Source: an uncultured Succinivibrionaceae bacterium (lineage in GTDB: Bacteria; Pseudomonadota; Gammaproteobacteria; Enterobacterales; Succinivibrionaceae). Taken from it: a stretch of 10,419 nt of DNA. The translations under genes and the position numbers were made by a program. The notes under the pieces are model-generated. The model was given only the letters and a program-made list of their open reading frames with translations, searched no databases and was not told the DNA's origin. Shown here one piece after another: positions 1 through 7,247 of the stretch (position 1 is the stretch's first letter; each line of letters opens with the position of its first letter). Location: assembly GCA_900539665.1 (NCBI GenBank), contig UQCV01000083.1, positions 1 to 10,419 on the forward strand. Direction: 5' to 3'.

Positions 1-244
1 TAGGAATGTGCAACTCAAGAACCCCAAGTCTAGTGGTGAACTCACGGGTTCTATACCCATTTCGTTGAGTGGTGCGATTATCGCTTCTCTTATAGGATTC
101 TGCGCCAATTTGTTCAGTTGCTTCCGCCTTTAGAATCTGATCTAACACTGCGTTTAACAGCTGCGCTACTCCCGTATCTCCTTGGCATAATAATAGATCT
201 TTAACTTTGTCTAGTTCTAGTGTAAGATTAGCTTGTTGGGCCAT
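1..244 (-). CDS. IS256-family (mutator-type) transposase, N-terminal part, cut by window edge
   Basis: Minus-strand frame starting at ATG 244-242 and running off the left edge in the open state (81 codons visible). The translation begins MAQQANLTLELDKVK and goes on through KAEATEQIGAESYKRSDNR to RNGYRTREFTTRLGVLEL and HIP. The pattern of an E-x-IGA-x-x-Y motif followed by RNGYR-x-R and TRLG-x-LEL-x-IP is the conserved N-terminal region of IS256/mutator-type transposases, which cut and paste DNA with a DDE active site; the catalytic residues lie outside the window. A purine-rich ribosome binding site (AAGGAAAGGG) stands just before the ATG. No stop or frameshift is seen in the visible part. 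Whether the whole gene is intact cannot be judged. Confidence 0.88.
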   Translation of the reverse strand, partial: MAQQANLTLELDKVKDLLLCQGDTGVAQLLNAVLDQILKAEATEQIGAESYKRSDNRTTQRNGYRTREFTTRLGVLELHIP

Positions 245-349
245 TTCCCTTTCCTTATATAAATATGAATGTTGGTAATTAATATTTTACAAGGTTTACT
301 GGGGCGTGGCCCAATTTTTTAAATTTACACCAATTATATGGACTCAATC
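1..349 (-). mobile_element. End of an IS256-family insertion sequence
   Basis: The transposase start lies about 105 bases inside the end of the element. Read on the minus strand, the sequence from 349 begins GATTGAGTCCATATAATT and continues GGTGTAAATT. From memory this closely resembles the terminal inverted repeat of IS256 itself (GATAAAGTCCGTATAATTG followed by TGTAAAA). That places the element boundary at about 349. The other end and the target duplication lie outside the window, so the boundary is inferred from this one terminus. Confidence 0.7.
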
Positions 350-401
350 TGCAGAAACGGCTAGATCTGCCCCTATTTTTGCGCAAAAGTACATTTTTTG
401 T

Positions 402-430
402 TTTTTTAGACTCCTATATGGTCTTATAAT
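402..430 (+). promoter_or_regulatory. Candidate pyrBI promoter between the IS end and pyrB
   Basis: A perfect TATAAT is at 425-430, 109 bases before the pyrB start. The expected -35 zone (402-407) is a run of T and matches the consensus poorly. The region 394-407 is strongly T-rich. A hairpin with an 8-pair stem and one bulged A lies just downstream at 439-458, and a TTTT tract follows the -10 at 435-438. This is the only good -10 box between the insertion sequence and pyrB, so it may be the surviving native promoter. Confidence 0.4.
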
Positions 431-539
431 ATGCTTTTCAGATAGCAGCGCTAATCTGATACAACTCAAATATCCATTAGCTTTGCTCTTATCATGCGGC
501 CGTACAGCGGTCATTCTTAATTTACTTAGGAACAAGATG

Positions 540-1463
540 ATGGCAAATCCTCTATACCATAAGAACATTATTTCAATCTCTGAGCTTAGCAAAGAAGAAT
601 TGGAATTAATCGTTCACACTGCGCAGAAACTCAAGGAACACCCAAGAACAGATCTTCTCAGCAATAAACTAATTGCTAGTTGCTTCTTTGAGGCTTCAAC
701 TCGAACCCGTCTATCATTTGAAACCGCCATTCAACGTCTCGGTGGCAATGTGATCGGCTTTTCCGATGCAAGTAATACTTCGCTCGCTAAGAAAGGCGAA
801 ACTTTAGCAGATTCCATCCGCATTATTACTTCCTACACTGATGCTTTAGTTATGCGTCACTATAGAGAAGGCGCTGCTCGCTTAGCAGCTGATGTTTCCC
901 CAGTTCCAGTAATTAACGCTGGCGACGGATCAAACCAACATCCATCTCAGACTCTTTTAGACTTGTTCACCATTTATGAAACTCAAGGCCGTTTAGACAA
1001 TATTTCTATCGCCTTTGTTGGTGATTTAAAATATGGCCGTACCGTGCATTCCTTGTCACAAGCTCTATGCCACTATAACGCCAAGATCTATCTCGTATCT
1101 CCTGAATCATTGGCTATGCCTGAATACATTCTCGATGAATATCGTGAACATAACATTGAGTTCCACGTAGCTAATACCATCGAAGAAATCGTACCTAAAG
1201 TAGATATCCTCTACATGACTCGTGTCCAAAAGGAACGCTTTGACGAAACTGAATACCGTCATTTAAGAGCAAAATTTGTGCTTTCTGCAGATACTTTGGC
1301 TGAAGCAAAACCAAACATTAAAGTTTTGCATCCACTCCCACGTATTGACGAAATCACTTTGGATGTAGACGGCACTCCATACGCTTACTACTTCCAGCAA
1401 GCTGCTAACGGTGTTTATGCCCGTCAAGCATTGCTTTCACTTGTATTGAATGAAGAGGTATAA
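540..1463 (+). CDS. pyrB: Aspartate carbamoyltransferase catalytic subunit
   Basis: Joins carbamoyl phosphate and L-aspartate to N-carbamoyl-L-aspartate, the committed step of pyrimidine synthesis, as catalytic trimers in the cytoplasm. The 307-residue product begins MANPLYHKNIIS like the E. coli protein (about 311 residues). Carbamoyl phosphate-binding STRTR is at residues 53-57, the 80s loop (NTSLAKKGE) with its catalytic Lys at 79-87, NQHPSQ at 132-137, GRTVH at 166-170 and HPLPR at 264-268; all key residues are present. The frame stays open back to 306, but that extension reads through the IS end and does not resemble PyrB. The second of two adjacent ATGs (540) is chosen because it gives the family N-terminus and lies 8 bases after an AGGA at 528-531; ATG 537 is possible. 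Two bases separate its stop from pyrI. Confidence 0.97.
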   Translation: MANPLYHKNIISISELSKEELELIVHTAQKLKEHPRTDLLSNKLIASCFFEASTRTRLSFETAIQRLGGNVIGFSDASNTSLAKKGETLADSIRIITSYTDALVMRHYREGAARLAADVSPVPVINAGDGSNQHPSQTLLDLFTIYETQGRLDNISIAFVGDLKYGRTVHSLSQALCHYNAKIYLVSPESLAMPEYILDEYREHNIEFHVANTIEEIVPKVDILYMTRVQKERFDETEYRHLRAKFVLSADTLAEAKPNIKVLHPLPRIDEITLDVDGTPYAYYFQQAANGVYARQALLSLVLNEEV

Positions 1464-1465
1464 CC

Positions 1466-1933
1466 ATGACTGAAAAATCTCAACTCCAGGTAGAAGCCAT
1501 TCGTCAAGGTACCGTTATCGACCACATCCCTGCTGGCCAAGGTTTGAACATTCTCAAGTTATTCCATTTCCTTGAAACTCAGGATCGTATTACCGTAGGT
1601 TTTAACCTTCCATCAAAGGCTTTTGGGCATAAAGACATTATTAAAGTTGAAAATGTTTCTATCACTGAAGAACAAGCTAACCAGTTAGCCCTCTTTGCGC
1701 CCAAAGCTACGGTAAACATTATCGAAAACTTTAAGGTAGTCAAGAAGAGACAAGTTGGTCTTCCAGAAAGAGTTACCGGTATTTTTTCTTGCCCTAACTC
1801 AAACTGCATTACCCACTTTGAACCAGCTGCTGTGACTAACTTTAAGATTGTGAATAACAACGGTCAGATTCAGCTTAAGTGCAAGTATTGCGAAAAGGTG
1901 TTTAACCGCGACATCGTAACTAACAATATCTAA
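1466..1933 (+). CDS. pyrI: Aspartate carbamoyltransferase regulatory subunit
   Basis: Regulatory chain that binds the nucleotide effectors (ATP activating, CTP and UTP inhibiting in the enterobacterial enzyme) and links the PyrB trimers into the dodecameric holoenzyme. It has 155 residues, against about 153 in E. coli. The N-terminal nucleotide-binding domain has the family signature LQVEAIRQGTVIDHIPAGQG (residues 7-26). The C-terminal zinc domain keeps all four cysteines, at 109, 114, 139 and 142 (CPNSNC and CKYC). The start is two bases after the pyrB stop, with an AGAGG at 1454-1458 inside the end of pyrB, so the two are co-transcribed and probably translationally coupled. The presence of PyrI marks a class B, allosterically controlled enzyme. 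Confidence 0.97.
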   Translation: MTEKSQLQVEAIRQGTVIDHIPAGQGLNILKLFHFLETQDRITVGFNLPSKAFGHKDIIKVENVSITEEQANQLALFAPKATVNIIENFKVVKKRQVGLPERVTGIFSCPNSNCITHFEPAAVTNFKIVNNNGQIQLKCKYCEKVFNRDIVTNNI

Positions 1934-1961
1934 TAAAGAGCTCCTAAACTTTAATTTTAAG

Positions 1962-1998
1962 AAGGGAACAACTCCAATAGGCGTTGGTCCCTTTTGGT
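1962..1998 (+). terminator. Probable intrinsic terminator of pyrBI
   Basis: Left arm AAGGGAACAAC (1962-1972) pairs with GTTGGTCCCTT (1983-1993), with a single internal mismatch and a 10-base loop. The T tract after it is short (TTTT, then GG and TTT), so termination may be incomplete. It lies 28 bases after the pyrI stop. Confidence 0.6.
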
Positions 1999-2133
1999 TT
2001 CATAAAACATGGCTTGTGTTACACAACAAACAAAAAAAGTTATTCCCTGTTTTAAAAAAAACTCCTTTCGTTTTATTTTAAAAAACATTTTTGTTATTTT
2101 ATCGATGAGCGTAAAACTATAAGGACAGATTTT

Positions 2134-2976
2134 ATGAAAACTATTTGGCTTACTGGTGATAAGGGCCAATTGGCCCAAAAAATCATTCCCATGCTTGAGG
2201 AATTAAAGGACCAAAGTACCAATAATGAAGTTTTTGAACTTTATACAACCGATAAAGCAGAATGCGACATCTCAAATGAAAATGAAGTTGAACATTTTGT
2301 TAATCTCTATCAGCCACAACTTATTATTAATTGTGCCGCATTAAGCGATTACACCATCTGTAAAGAAGAACCAGATGAAGCTTATCGAGTAAACACCATT
2401 GGTGCTGGCAACCTAGCGATTCAAGCTCAACGTACCAACGCTAGACTTATTCATTTCTCAACTGACGATGTATTTAATGCCCAACCTGAAGGTGTTTATA
2501 ACGAATTTGATACCCCAATGAGCAATACCGTTTATGGTAAATCAAAGTTAAACGGTGAACGATTAATCCAAAATTTCATGACTAGATTTGTTATCCTGCG
2601 TTCTTCTTGGGTCTATGATCAAGATTACGGCTATGTCAGCCACATCTTAAATGAAATTAAATGTGGCCACGAAATTTTTGCTTCCACTTTAGAAAAAGCC
2701 GTACCTACTAGTACCAAACAAATTATCGATATTCTTAAAAACATTTTATTCTCCAACCACTATGGCGTATTTCATACTGTAGCCACCGGTGGAGCTTGTT
2801 CTCGTTACGATTTAGTTAAAGAAATTATCACTTTAACCGGGGCCGATCTTTCTAAACTACACGCCACTTCTGATGCTGGTAGTAAAATAATTCTCGATAA
2901 CATGATGATGCGTTTATCCCACCTTGCTCCATTAGCTTCATGGCGAGATGAACTTAAAAAAACTTTATTGGGGTAA
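2134..2976 (+). CDS. RmlD-family NAD(P)-dependent sugar-nucleotide reductase (dTDP-4-dehydrorhamnose reductase-like)
   Basis: Extended short-chain dehydrogenase of the RmlD substrate-binding family, 280 residues, close to the usual 280-300. The dinucleotide-binding loop TGDKGQLA is at 7-14, INCAA at 65-69, STDDVFN at 109-115 (STDYVF in typical RmlD), the catalytic YGKSK at 134-138 (Tyr134, Lys138) and RSSWVY at 156-161. A degenerate form of the C-terminal family motif is ILDNMMM at 253-259. The catalytic Thr-Tyr-Lys set is kept, so it should be an active reductase. No rmlA, B or C genes are nearby, so a role in dTDP-rhamnose synthesis is not supported by context and the true substrate is unknown. 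The start is supported by AAGGA at 2121-2125. It is likely co-transcribed with the transporter 15 bases downstream. Confidence 0.85.
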   Translation: MKTIWLTGDKGQLAQKIIPMLEELKDQSTNNEVFELYTTDKAECDISNENEVEHFVNLYQPQLIINCAALSDYTICKEEPDEAYRVNTIGAGNLAIQAQRTNARLIHFSTDDVFNAQPEGVYNEFDTPMSNTVYGKSKLNGERLIQNFMTRFVILRSSWVYDQDYGYVSHILNEIKCGHEIFASTLEKAVPTSTKQIIDILKNILFSNHYGVFHTVATGGACSRYDLVKEIITLTGADLSKLHATSDAGSKIILDNMMMRLSHLAPLASWRDELKKTLLG

Positions 2977-2991
2977 TAACGGAGCCAAATC

Positions 2992-4275
2992 ATGTCAGGT
3001 AATTCCCAACCACTATCACTTACAACAAAAATCTTTTTAGCGCTTTTTTTAGGCGCTTTTACCGGGATCCTCATTCAAAATTTCATGCAGGACCCATCTA
3101 TGGCTTATTTGCGTAACAACATCTTAGTTGACGGCATTTTTTATGTCGTAGGCAATGGGTTTATTCGCCTTATGCAAATGTTAGTTGTACCTTTAGTTTT
3201 TTGCTCCATTGTCTGTGGCACCATGTCTATCGGTGACAGCAAAACTCTAGGCACCGTTGGTATTAAAACCATCTGCTTTTATTTATTTACCACCGCTATG
3301 GCCATTATCATCGCCCTTTGTATTGCGAACTTAATCAACCCAGGGATTGGTCTTGACCAAAGCTTAATATCGACTACTTCAGGTCCTACCACCGCCAAAG
3401 ACGTAAAGCTTGCCGACACCATTCTTAACATGATTCCAAAGAACCCTATCGGCTCAATGGCTAGTGGTGACATGCTACCTATCATTCTCTTTGCCCTAAT
3501 CGTTGGGATTTTGATGGCCCAAATGCGTAACTCTTACGACACTTTGGGATCATTATTTTCCCAAGGCAATGGTTTAATGATGGATATGACTATGATGGTC
3601 ATGAAACTTGCTCCTATTGGGGTCTTTTGCTTGGTCGCAAAAACCTTTGCTAACCTCGGGATCTCGGCTTTTATCCCGCTACTTAAATACGTCTTTAGCG
3701 TCAGCGGAGCTCTCTTTATCCAATGTTTCTTAGGCTACATGTTGCTGCTTATCATCTTCACTAGACTAAATCCATTGTTGTTCCTCAAAAAATTCTGGCC
3801 GGTAATGGCGTTTGCGTTTTCAACCGCCACCTCAAATGCTACCATCCCAATGAGTATTGATACTCTCGGGCGTAAACTTGGGGTTTCTAAAAAAATCTCA
3901 GCGTTTACCATTCCTTTGGGGGCAACCATCAATATGGATGGGACCTCAATTATGCAAGGTGTAGCCGTAGTATTTATCGCTCAAGCTTTTAACATTGATT
4001 TGTCTATTGCGGATTATGGGACTGTAATTGTCACAGCTACCATAGCTTCCATCGGGACCGCTGGGGTACCAAGTGTTGGTCTTGTTACCTTGACCATGAT
4101 TTTAGCGTCAGTTAATCTTCCAATCGAAGGCATTGCTATCATCATGGGGATTGACCGTATTCTTGATATGATGCGTACTGCCGTTAATATAACTGGCGAT
4201 GCAGTATGCACCACTATTGTGGCTCATCGTGAAAAGGCGATTGACTACAATCTATATAACAACAAAGATCTCTAA
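2992..4275 (+). CDS. Dicarboxylate/amino acid:cation symporter (DAACS, GltP/DctA/GltPh family)
   Basis: Inner-membrane secondary transporter of 427 residues that should import an acidic amino acid or dicarboxylate with sodium ions or protons. The hairpin-1 serine-rich stretch FSTATSNATIP is at 276-286, the TM7 sodium-site motif NMDGT at 314-318, the hairpin-2 tip IGTAGVPSVG at 354-363, and TM8 DRILDMMRTAVNITGD at 388-403. TM8 keeps both aspartates (388, 392), the substrate-binding Arg395 (as in glutamate and aspartate carriers), Asn399 and Asp403. This points to an acidic substrate and sodium coupling, but glutamate, aspartate and C4-dicarboxylates cannot be told apart. The start follows a GGAG at 2981-2984 with a 7-base spacer. 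It is the second gene of a two-gene unit ending in a clear terminator. Confidence 0.93.
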   Translation: MSGNSQPLSLTTKIFLALFLGAFTGILIQNFMQDPSMAYLRNNILVDGIFYVVGNGFIRLMQMLVVPLVFCSIVCGTMSIGDSKTLGTVGIKTICFYLFTTAMAIIIALCIANLINPGIGLDQSLISTTSGPTTAKDVKLADTILNMIPKNPIGSMASGDMLPIILFALIVGILMAQMRNSYDTLGSLFSQGNGLMMDMTMMVMKLAPIGVFCLVAKTFANLGISAFIPLLKYVFSVSGALFIQCFLGYMLLLIIFTRLNPLLFLKKFWPVMAFAFSTATSNATIPMSIDTLGRKLGVSKKISAFTIPLGATINMDGTSIMQGVAVVFIAQAFNIDLSIADYGTVIVTATIASIGTAGVPSVGLVTLTMILASVNLPIEGIAIIMGIDRILDMMRTAVNITGDAVCTTIVAHREKAIDYNLYNNKDL

Positions 4276-4296
4276 TACGATCCTTTGTTAGCTAGA

Positions 4297-4334
4297 AACG
4301 CTTTCTATTAACCTATAGAAGGCGTTTTTATTTA
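4297..4334 (+). terminator. Intrinsic terminator after the DAACS transporter
   Basis: A 12-base stem AACGCTTTCTAT (4297-4308) pairs with ATAGAAGGCGTT (4315-4326), with one T-G wobble and a 6-base loop, followed by TTTTTATTT. It is 21 bases after the stop codon and closes the reductase-transporter unit. Confidence 0.88.
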
Positions 4335-4459
4335 AAATAATAGCCTGCGTAAGTCCTAAATACTTAAACGCCTAGCTTTGCCTGCTAACACATCCCAAAC
4401 CAACTAAACAATCACCATACATATGGTTAGAGTTTATAAAAACATTTAGGAATAATCAC

Positions 4460-5236
4460 ATGGAAGATGTATCTCTTTGGATGTACCTAGTACTCGCCAT
4501 TTTAGTATTTACAGGTTCATGCGTTGATGCCATCGGTGGAGGTGGAGGTATTATCACCCTACCAGCTTACCTTATGGTAGGTCTCCCCCCTCACGCAGCC
4601 GTTGCCTCCAATAAATTTAGTAGTAGTATTGGAACCGCTGTTTCTACTTACCGGTACTATAAGAGAGGTTTTTGTGATACCGGCTTATTCATCCCAATTA
4701 TTTTGATTACCATTCTAGGCTCTTTTATCGGTAGTCAGACTGTCCTTTTAGTGCCACCTAATATTCTCAAATACGTATTAATTGGAATTTTGCCGTTTAT
4801 TGCTTTATTCATGTTTAACAAGCCAGCAGTCAAAACAGTCAACTTGATGGTGAATAAAGACCGTTGGTGGATGACCAAACTCGTAATAATCGTGTTTTGC
4901 ATTGGTTTCTACGATGGCTTTTATGGTCCCGGCACCGGTACATTTTTGATCATTGCTATGACTATGTACCTTAACATGGATGCCAAACACGCAGCCGGTA
5001 ATACCAAGATTGCCAACCTAACTTCTAACGTTACGGCCTTACTAGTATTTATTGTCCAAGACCAAATCTGTTATCCTTTAGCCATCACTGGGGCCGTGTT
5101 TAGTATCCTAGGTCATTATGTCGGCGCTTCTTTACTTATCCACAAAGGTAGTTGCCTCGTTAGACCTGTGATCATAATTGTCTTGGTTATGCTTTTTATA
5201 AAGGTACTTTATGATTTAAAAGTTTTGGGTTTTTAA
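4460..5236 (+). CDS. TSUP family membrane transporter (TauE/SafE, YfcA-like)
   Basis: Polytopic inner-membrane protein of 258 residues, the normal size for the TauE/SafE family, whose members are implicated in exporting sulfite or sulfoacetate and moving other sulfur-containing anions. The internal duplication typical of the family is visible. Repeat 1 has DAIGGGGGIITLP (23-35) and ASNKFSSSIGT (49-59). Repeat 2 has GFYDGFYGPGTGTF (149-162) and AGNTKIANLTSN (179-190). About eight hydrophobic segments can be seen, separated by the charged loop near 120-140. The start is preceded by AGGAA (4448-4452). The gene stands alone, with a terminator before it. No sulfur-metabolism gene is next to it, so the substrate cannot be assigned. 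Confidence 0.92.
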   Translation: MEDVSLWMYLVLAILVFTGSCVDAIGGGGGIITLPAYLMVGLPPHAAVASNKFSSSIGTAVSTYRYYKRGFCDTGLFIPIILITILGSFIGSQTVLLVPPNILKYVLIGILPFIALFMFNKPAVKTVNLMVNKDRWWMTKLVIIVFCIGFYDGFYGPGTGTFLIIAMTMYLNMDAKHAAGNTKIANLTSNVTALLVFIVQDQICYPLAITGAVFSILGHYVGASLLIHKGSCLVRPVIIIVLVMLFIKVLYDLKVLGF

Positions 5237-5353
5237 AAGCTTAAAAAAATTAAACAAGACATAGAGAAAAAGGTTAAGACTAGGCTAAAGTTCGCTTGGT
5301 CAACCCAAGACGCAAGGCCATAAAGTTTTTACTTAAAACCTATGGGATATAAT

Positions 5354-5389
5354 TGCCAAAACACCTCGTCTAGTTTTGGTGTTTTGGCA
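5354..5389. repeat. Perfect 12-base inverted repeat just after a TATAAT box
   Basis: TGCCAAAACACC (5354-5365) and GGTGTTTTGGCA (5378-5389) are exact reverse complements around a 12-base spacer. No T run follows on either strand, so it is not a standard terminator. It begins at the base after a perfect TATAAT (5348-5353), where a transcription start or an operator would be expected. Confidence 0.75.
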
Positions 5390-5606
5390 TAAATCTCTGG
5401 CGGTTATGGCTTGAAGACTTTTTAACTACATTAAGACCATGAACTTTTCCGAGCGTGCTGTCCCCAAGCCCTATCCGCCTCTAAACTCTAAATCAGTATT
5501 TCTTGGTGCGTTCTTTAAAACCTATAGCAAGTCACACGCTAGCCATTTCTTAAAACGAAATTTAAAATAAAGACGAAATGCCCTCGGTAGATAACACTAA
5601 ACTTTT

Positions 5607-5637
5607 GCTTGAAAAAATCCTTACTTCAAGCTTTTTC
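5607..5637 (+). terminator. Intrinsic terminator with no annotated gene before it
   Basis: GCTTGAA (5607-5613) pairs with TTCAAGC (5625-5631) around an 11-base loop and is followed at once by TTTTT (5632-5636). The T run is on the plus strand only. The nearest plus-strand gene ends about 370 bases upstream, so this could end a long tail of that transcript or an unannotated RNA. Confidence 0.55.
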
Positions 5638-5659
5638 AGACTTTGTAGCTAGCTGGGGT

Positions 5660-5685
5660 AGGGTCTCCACATGTGCCGAGACCTT
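5660..5685. repeat. Small hairpin overlapping a TATAAT box
   Basis: AGGGTCTC (5660-5667) pairs with GAGACCTT (5678-5685) with one G-T wobble; the 10-base loop itself contains the palindrome CACATGTG. The right arm runs into TATAAT at 5685-5690. The function is unknown. Confidence 0.4.
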
Positions 5686-5956
5686 ATAATTGATGTCGGA
5701 TTTACTGACATATTGAGGGAACATGTTTAAACATACATCTTTTCAAGCGTCCCAACCTTTAAGTTTGTGGAAACACAACCAATTAAATCTCGTGTCTGCA
5801 TCGCTACCCCAAATAAATATTGATATTTGTGGCGAAATATAAAAAAGAAACCACGAACAGGTCAACACCTTCCCCCTCAAATTCAAAAACAAACCAATCA
5901 AAGCCTATGCCATGGTCTTTGCCGGTTCTGAATGCGTGTATTGCGGGTAGTTATTT

Positions 5957-5996
5957 GAGCTGTTGCAAATTTTGCAACAACTCGTTTTCTGAAAAC
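5957..5996. repeat. Two abutting palindromes
   Basis: The first is TGTTGCAAA (5961-5969), one central T, TTTGCAACA (5971-5979). It extends to 5957 and 5983 with GAG/CTC arms across a single mismatch, making 27 bases. The second, GTTTTCTGAAAAC (5984-5996), is a 13-base palindrome beginning at the next base. On the plus strand the first hairpin plus GTTTTCT could be a weak terminator. As DNA, the pair looks like tandem binding sites for a dimeric protein. Confidence 0.6.
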
Positions 5997-6209
5997 ACAA
6001 CTGGTAATCTGCTACTCCTGTTCCCTGCCCTGCTTAAGCCGTCTCAGATCTTCTGGTTTCCGTGAATCAGATGGAATCAGACAGGTATTGACCTTGAGCA
6101 CAGATTTCATTAAGTTCCCGACTAGCAATTCATAAAAGCTCTATAGCTATGTTGATCGAATCGTGATGAACTCATTATCTCATCTAATGAGCAAAAATTT
6201 CTCTACCTA

Positions 6210-7247
6210 TCAAGAATTCGACATGCATTGGTTAAATAAATTATCGTCCACAAAATAAACATTATTACGCGCTCGTGTTATCGCAACATATAATTTATTT
6301 CTAGTTAATGGAGAAAGTTGGTCCAACTGATTAGCCTTAGCCAAAGCCGCAGTCTTTTTATTTAAAACAACACATACATCGGAATAATGGTCTTCCCCCT
6401 TCGTATCTCCCCAATTGCGATGACACAATCCAAAATTTGAAGCACCTTGATAATGCAATTTCACTATTGATGAATCTCCTATAATAATCTTTGCCTCGTC
6501 CAGGGTTTTAACAAATGTTATTTTAGAATCATCAGTTCTGTTAGAATAAATCTCTATCCCAAGCATATCAGACACATACTTGCAAACAGACTTAGAACAA
6601 CGCCAACTATTTACAAGTGTTGACGTATCACAAACAAAACCATTTTGTATAAAACGAGTTTCGTATTTTTTCTGATCATCAAATAGGCTTTTATTAACAT
6701 TACCATCTCTACTAGTATCGTATGTATGCTGAAAGAAATCTCCAACATATAATTGATTTATATCAATCTGCATAAGTTCTATTAGAAAATTAAAATCTCT
6801 TCCTGCTATATCCTGAACTTCATCAATAACAAACTCATCAAAATATTTAGTTAATCTTTCTCGAATTTCACTGAAAACTCCTTCAAACTCTAATAGAAAT
6901 AAAGACAACCTATTACTGTAAAAATAACGATTACACGTTAAGTAAAAATTAATGTTTTTTTTCTGGTTGTAATAGCTTTTTGGATCTTCATAGGTAATAC
7001 CTCTAGCCCCAACCCTATCAGACAGCAAAGGCTTATAACAAAAGTTATATAAAAACTTGAAATACGTCATAACTGTTAAATTAGTTGGCCATACACCGCC
7101 GAACTTATTTAAAATTTTATTTTTCAAATTTTCACAATTTGCAATCGTATACGTCACTATCAATGTTCGTTTTTCTTTAGATAAAGAATTTACTATGTGA
7201 GTAGTTTTTCCGGAACCGGCAACTGCAAATATTACTTTCTTATCCAC
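6210..7247 (-). CDS. gajB: Compact UvrD/Rep-like superfamily 1 helicase, GajB-like partner of the OLD nuclease
   Basis: A 345-residue SF1 helicase-type ATPase. Motif I AVAGSGKTT is at 8-16, motif Ia TYTIANCENL at 32-41, motif II VIDEVQD at 140-146, motif III LYVGDFFQH at 166-174, SWRCS at 214-218, motif V GDTKGEDHYSDV at 280-291 and motif VI LYVAITRARNNVYFV at 319-333. All ATPase motifs are intact, but the protein is far shorter than UvrD (about 720) and also shorter than the GajB I recall (about 490), leaving little room for the 1B and 2B insertions. The start is GTG 7247, chosen because an AAGGG lies 7 bases upstream and motif I follows at once. It overlaps the end of the upstream nuclease gene by 16 bases, so the two are translationally coupled. 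In Gabija, GajB is a DNA-dependent ATPase that acts with GajA. The symbol rests on this pairing, not on a database match. Confidence 0.8.
   Translation of the reverse strand: MDKKVIFAVAGSGKTTHIVNSLSKEKRTLIVTYTIANCENLKNKILNKFGGVWPTNLTVMTYFKFLYNFCYKPLLSDRVGARGITYEDPKSYYNQKKNINFYLTCNRYFYSNRLSLFLLEFEGVFSEIRERLTKYFDEFVIDEVQDIAGRDFNFLIELMQIDINQLYVGDFFQHTYDTSRDGNVNKSLFDDQKKYETRFIQNGFVCDTSTLVNSWRCSKSVCKYVSDMLGIEIYSNRTDDSKITFVKTLDEAKIIIGDSSIVKLHYQGASNFGLCHRNWGDTKGEDHYSDVCVVLNKKTAALAKANQLDQLSPLTRNKLYVAITRARNNVYFVDDNLFNQCMSNS

Larger units (their letters stand above)
5237..6209. other. 973-base gene-poor junction between core genes and the defence island
   Basis: No convincing protein gene, tRNA or rRNA was found on either strand. 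It contains a perfect TATAAT (5348-5353) followed directly by a 12-base inverted repeat, an intrinsic terminator on the plus strand (5607-5637), a second TATAAT (5685-5690), a palindrome (5723-5734) and two abutting palindromes (5957-5996). A 43-codon ATG frame at 5439-5570 and an 81-codon TTG frame at 5820-6065 lack ribosome binding sites and recognisable families. The position, between ordinary metabolic genes and a reversed AT-rich defence cluster, suggests a junction built from decayed insertions, but no attachment site or integrase is seen. Confidence 0.55.

Noticed and set aside
494..520. Nine-codon ATG frame as a PyrL-like leader peptide
   Set aside because: No ribosome binding site and no downstream attenuator hairpin with a T run; chance is the simpler explanation.
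306..539. Longer N-terminus of PyrB, starting at ATG 306
   Set aside because: The extra 78 residues read through the insertion sequence end, do not resemble PyrB, and the family N-terminus MANPL begins at 540 with a ribosome binding site before it.
5439..5570. 43-codon ATG frame as a small protein
   Set aside because: No ribosome binding site and no recognisable family; it could still lie inside the candidate transcript, so it is mentioned but not called.
5820..6065. 81-codon frame on the plus strand as a gene
   Set aside because: TTG start, no ribosome binding site, low-complexity N-terminus, no recognised motif, and it runs through the palindromes at 5957-5996.
6171..6191. Hairpin CTCATTA/TAATGAG as terminator of the defence operon
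   Set aside because: It is in the right place downstream of the helicase gene, but on the minus strand it is followed by TTCATC and not a T run, and the stem is short and AT-rich.
5237..6209. tRNA gene or integrase attachment site at the island edge
   Set aside because: No tRNA-like T-loop or cloverleaf was seen by eye and no integrase or matching direct repeat is in the window.
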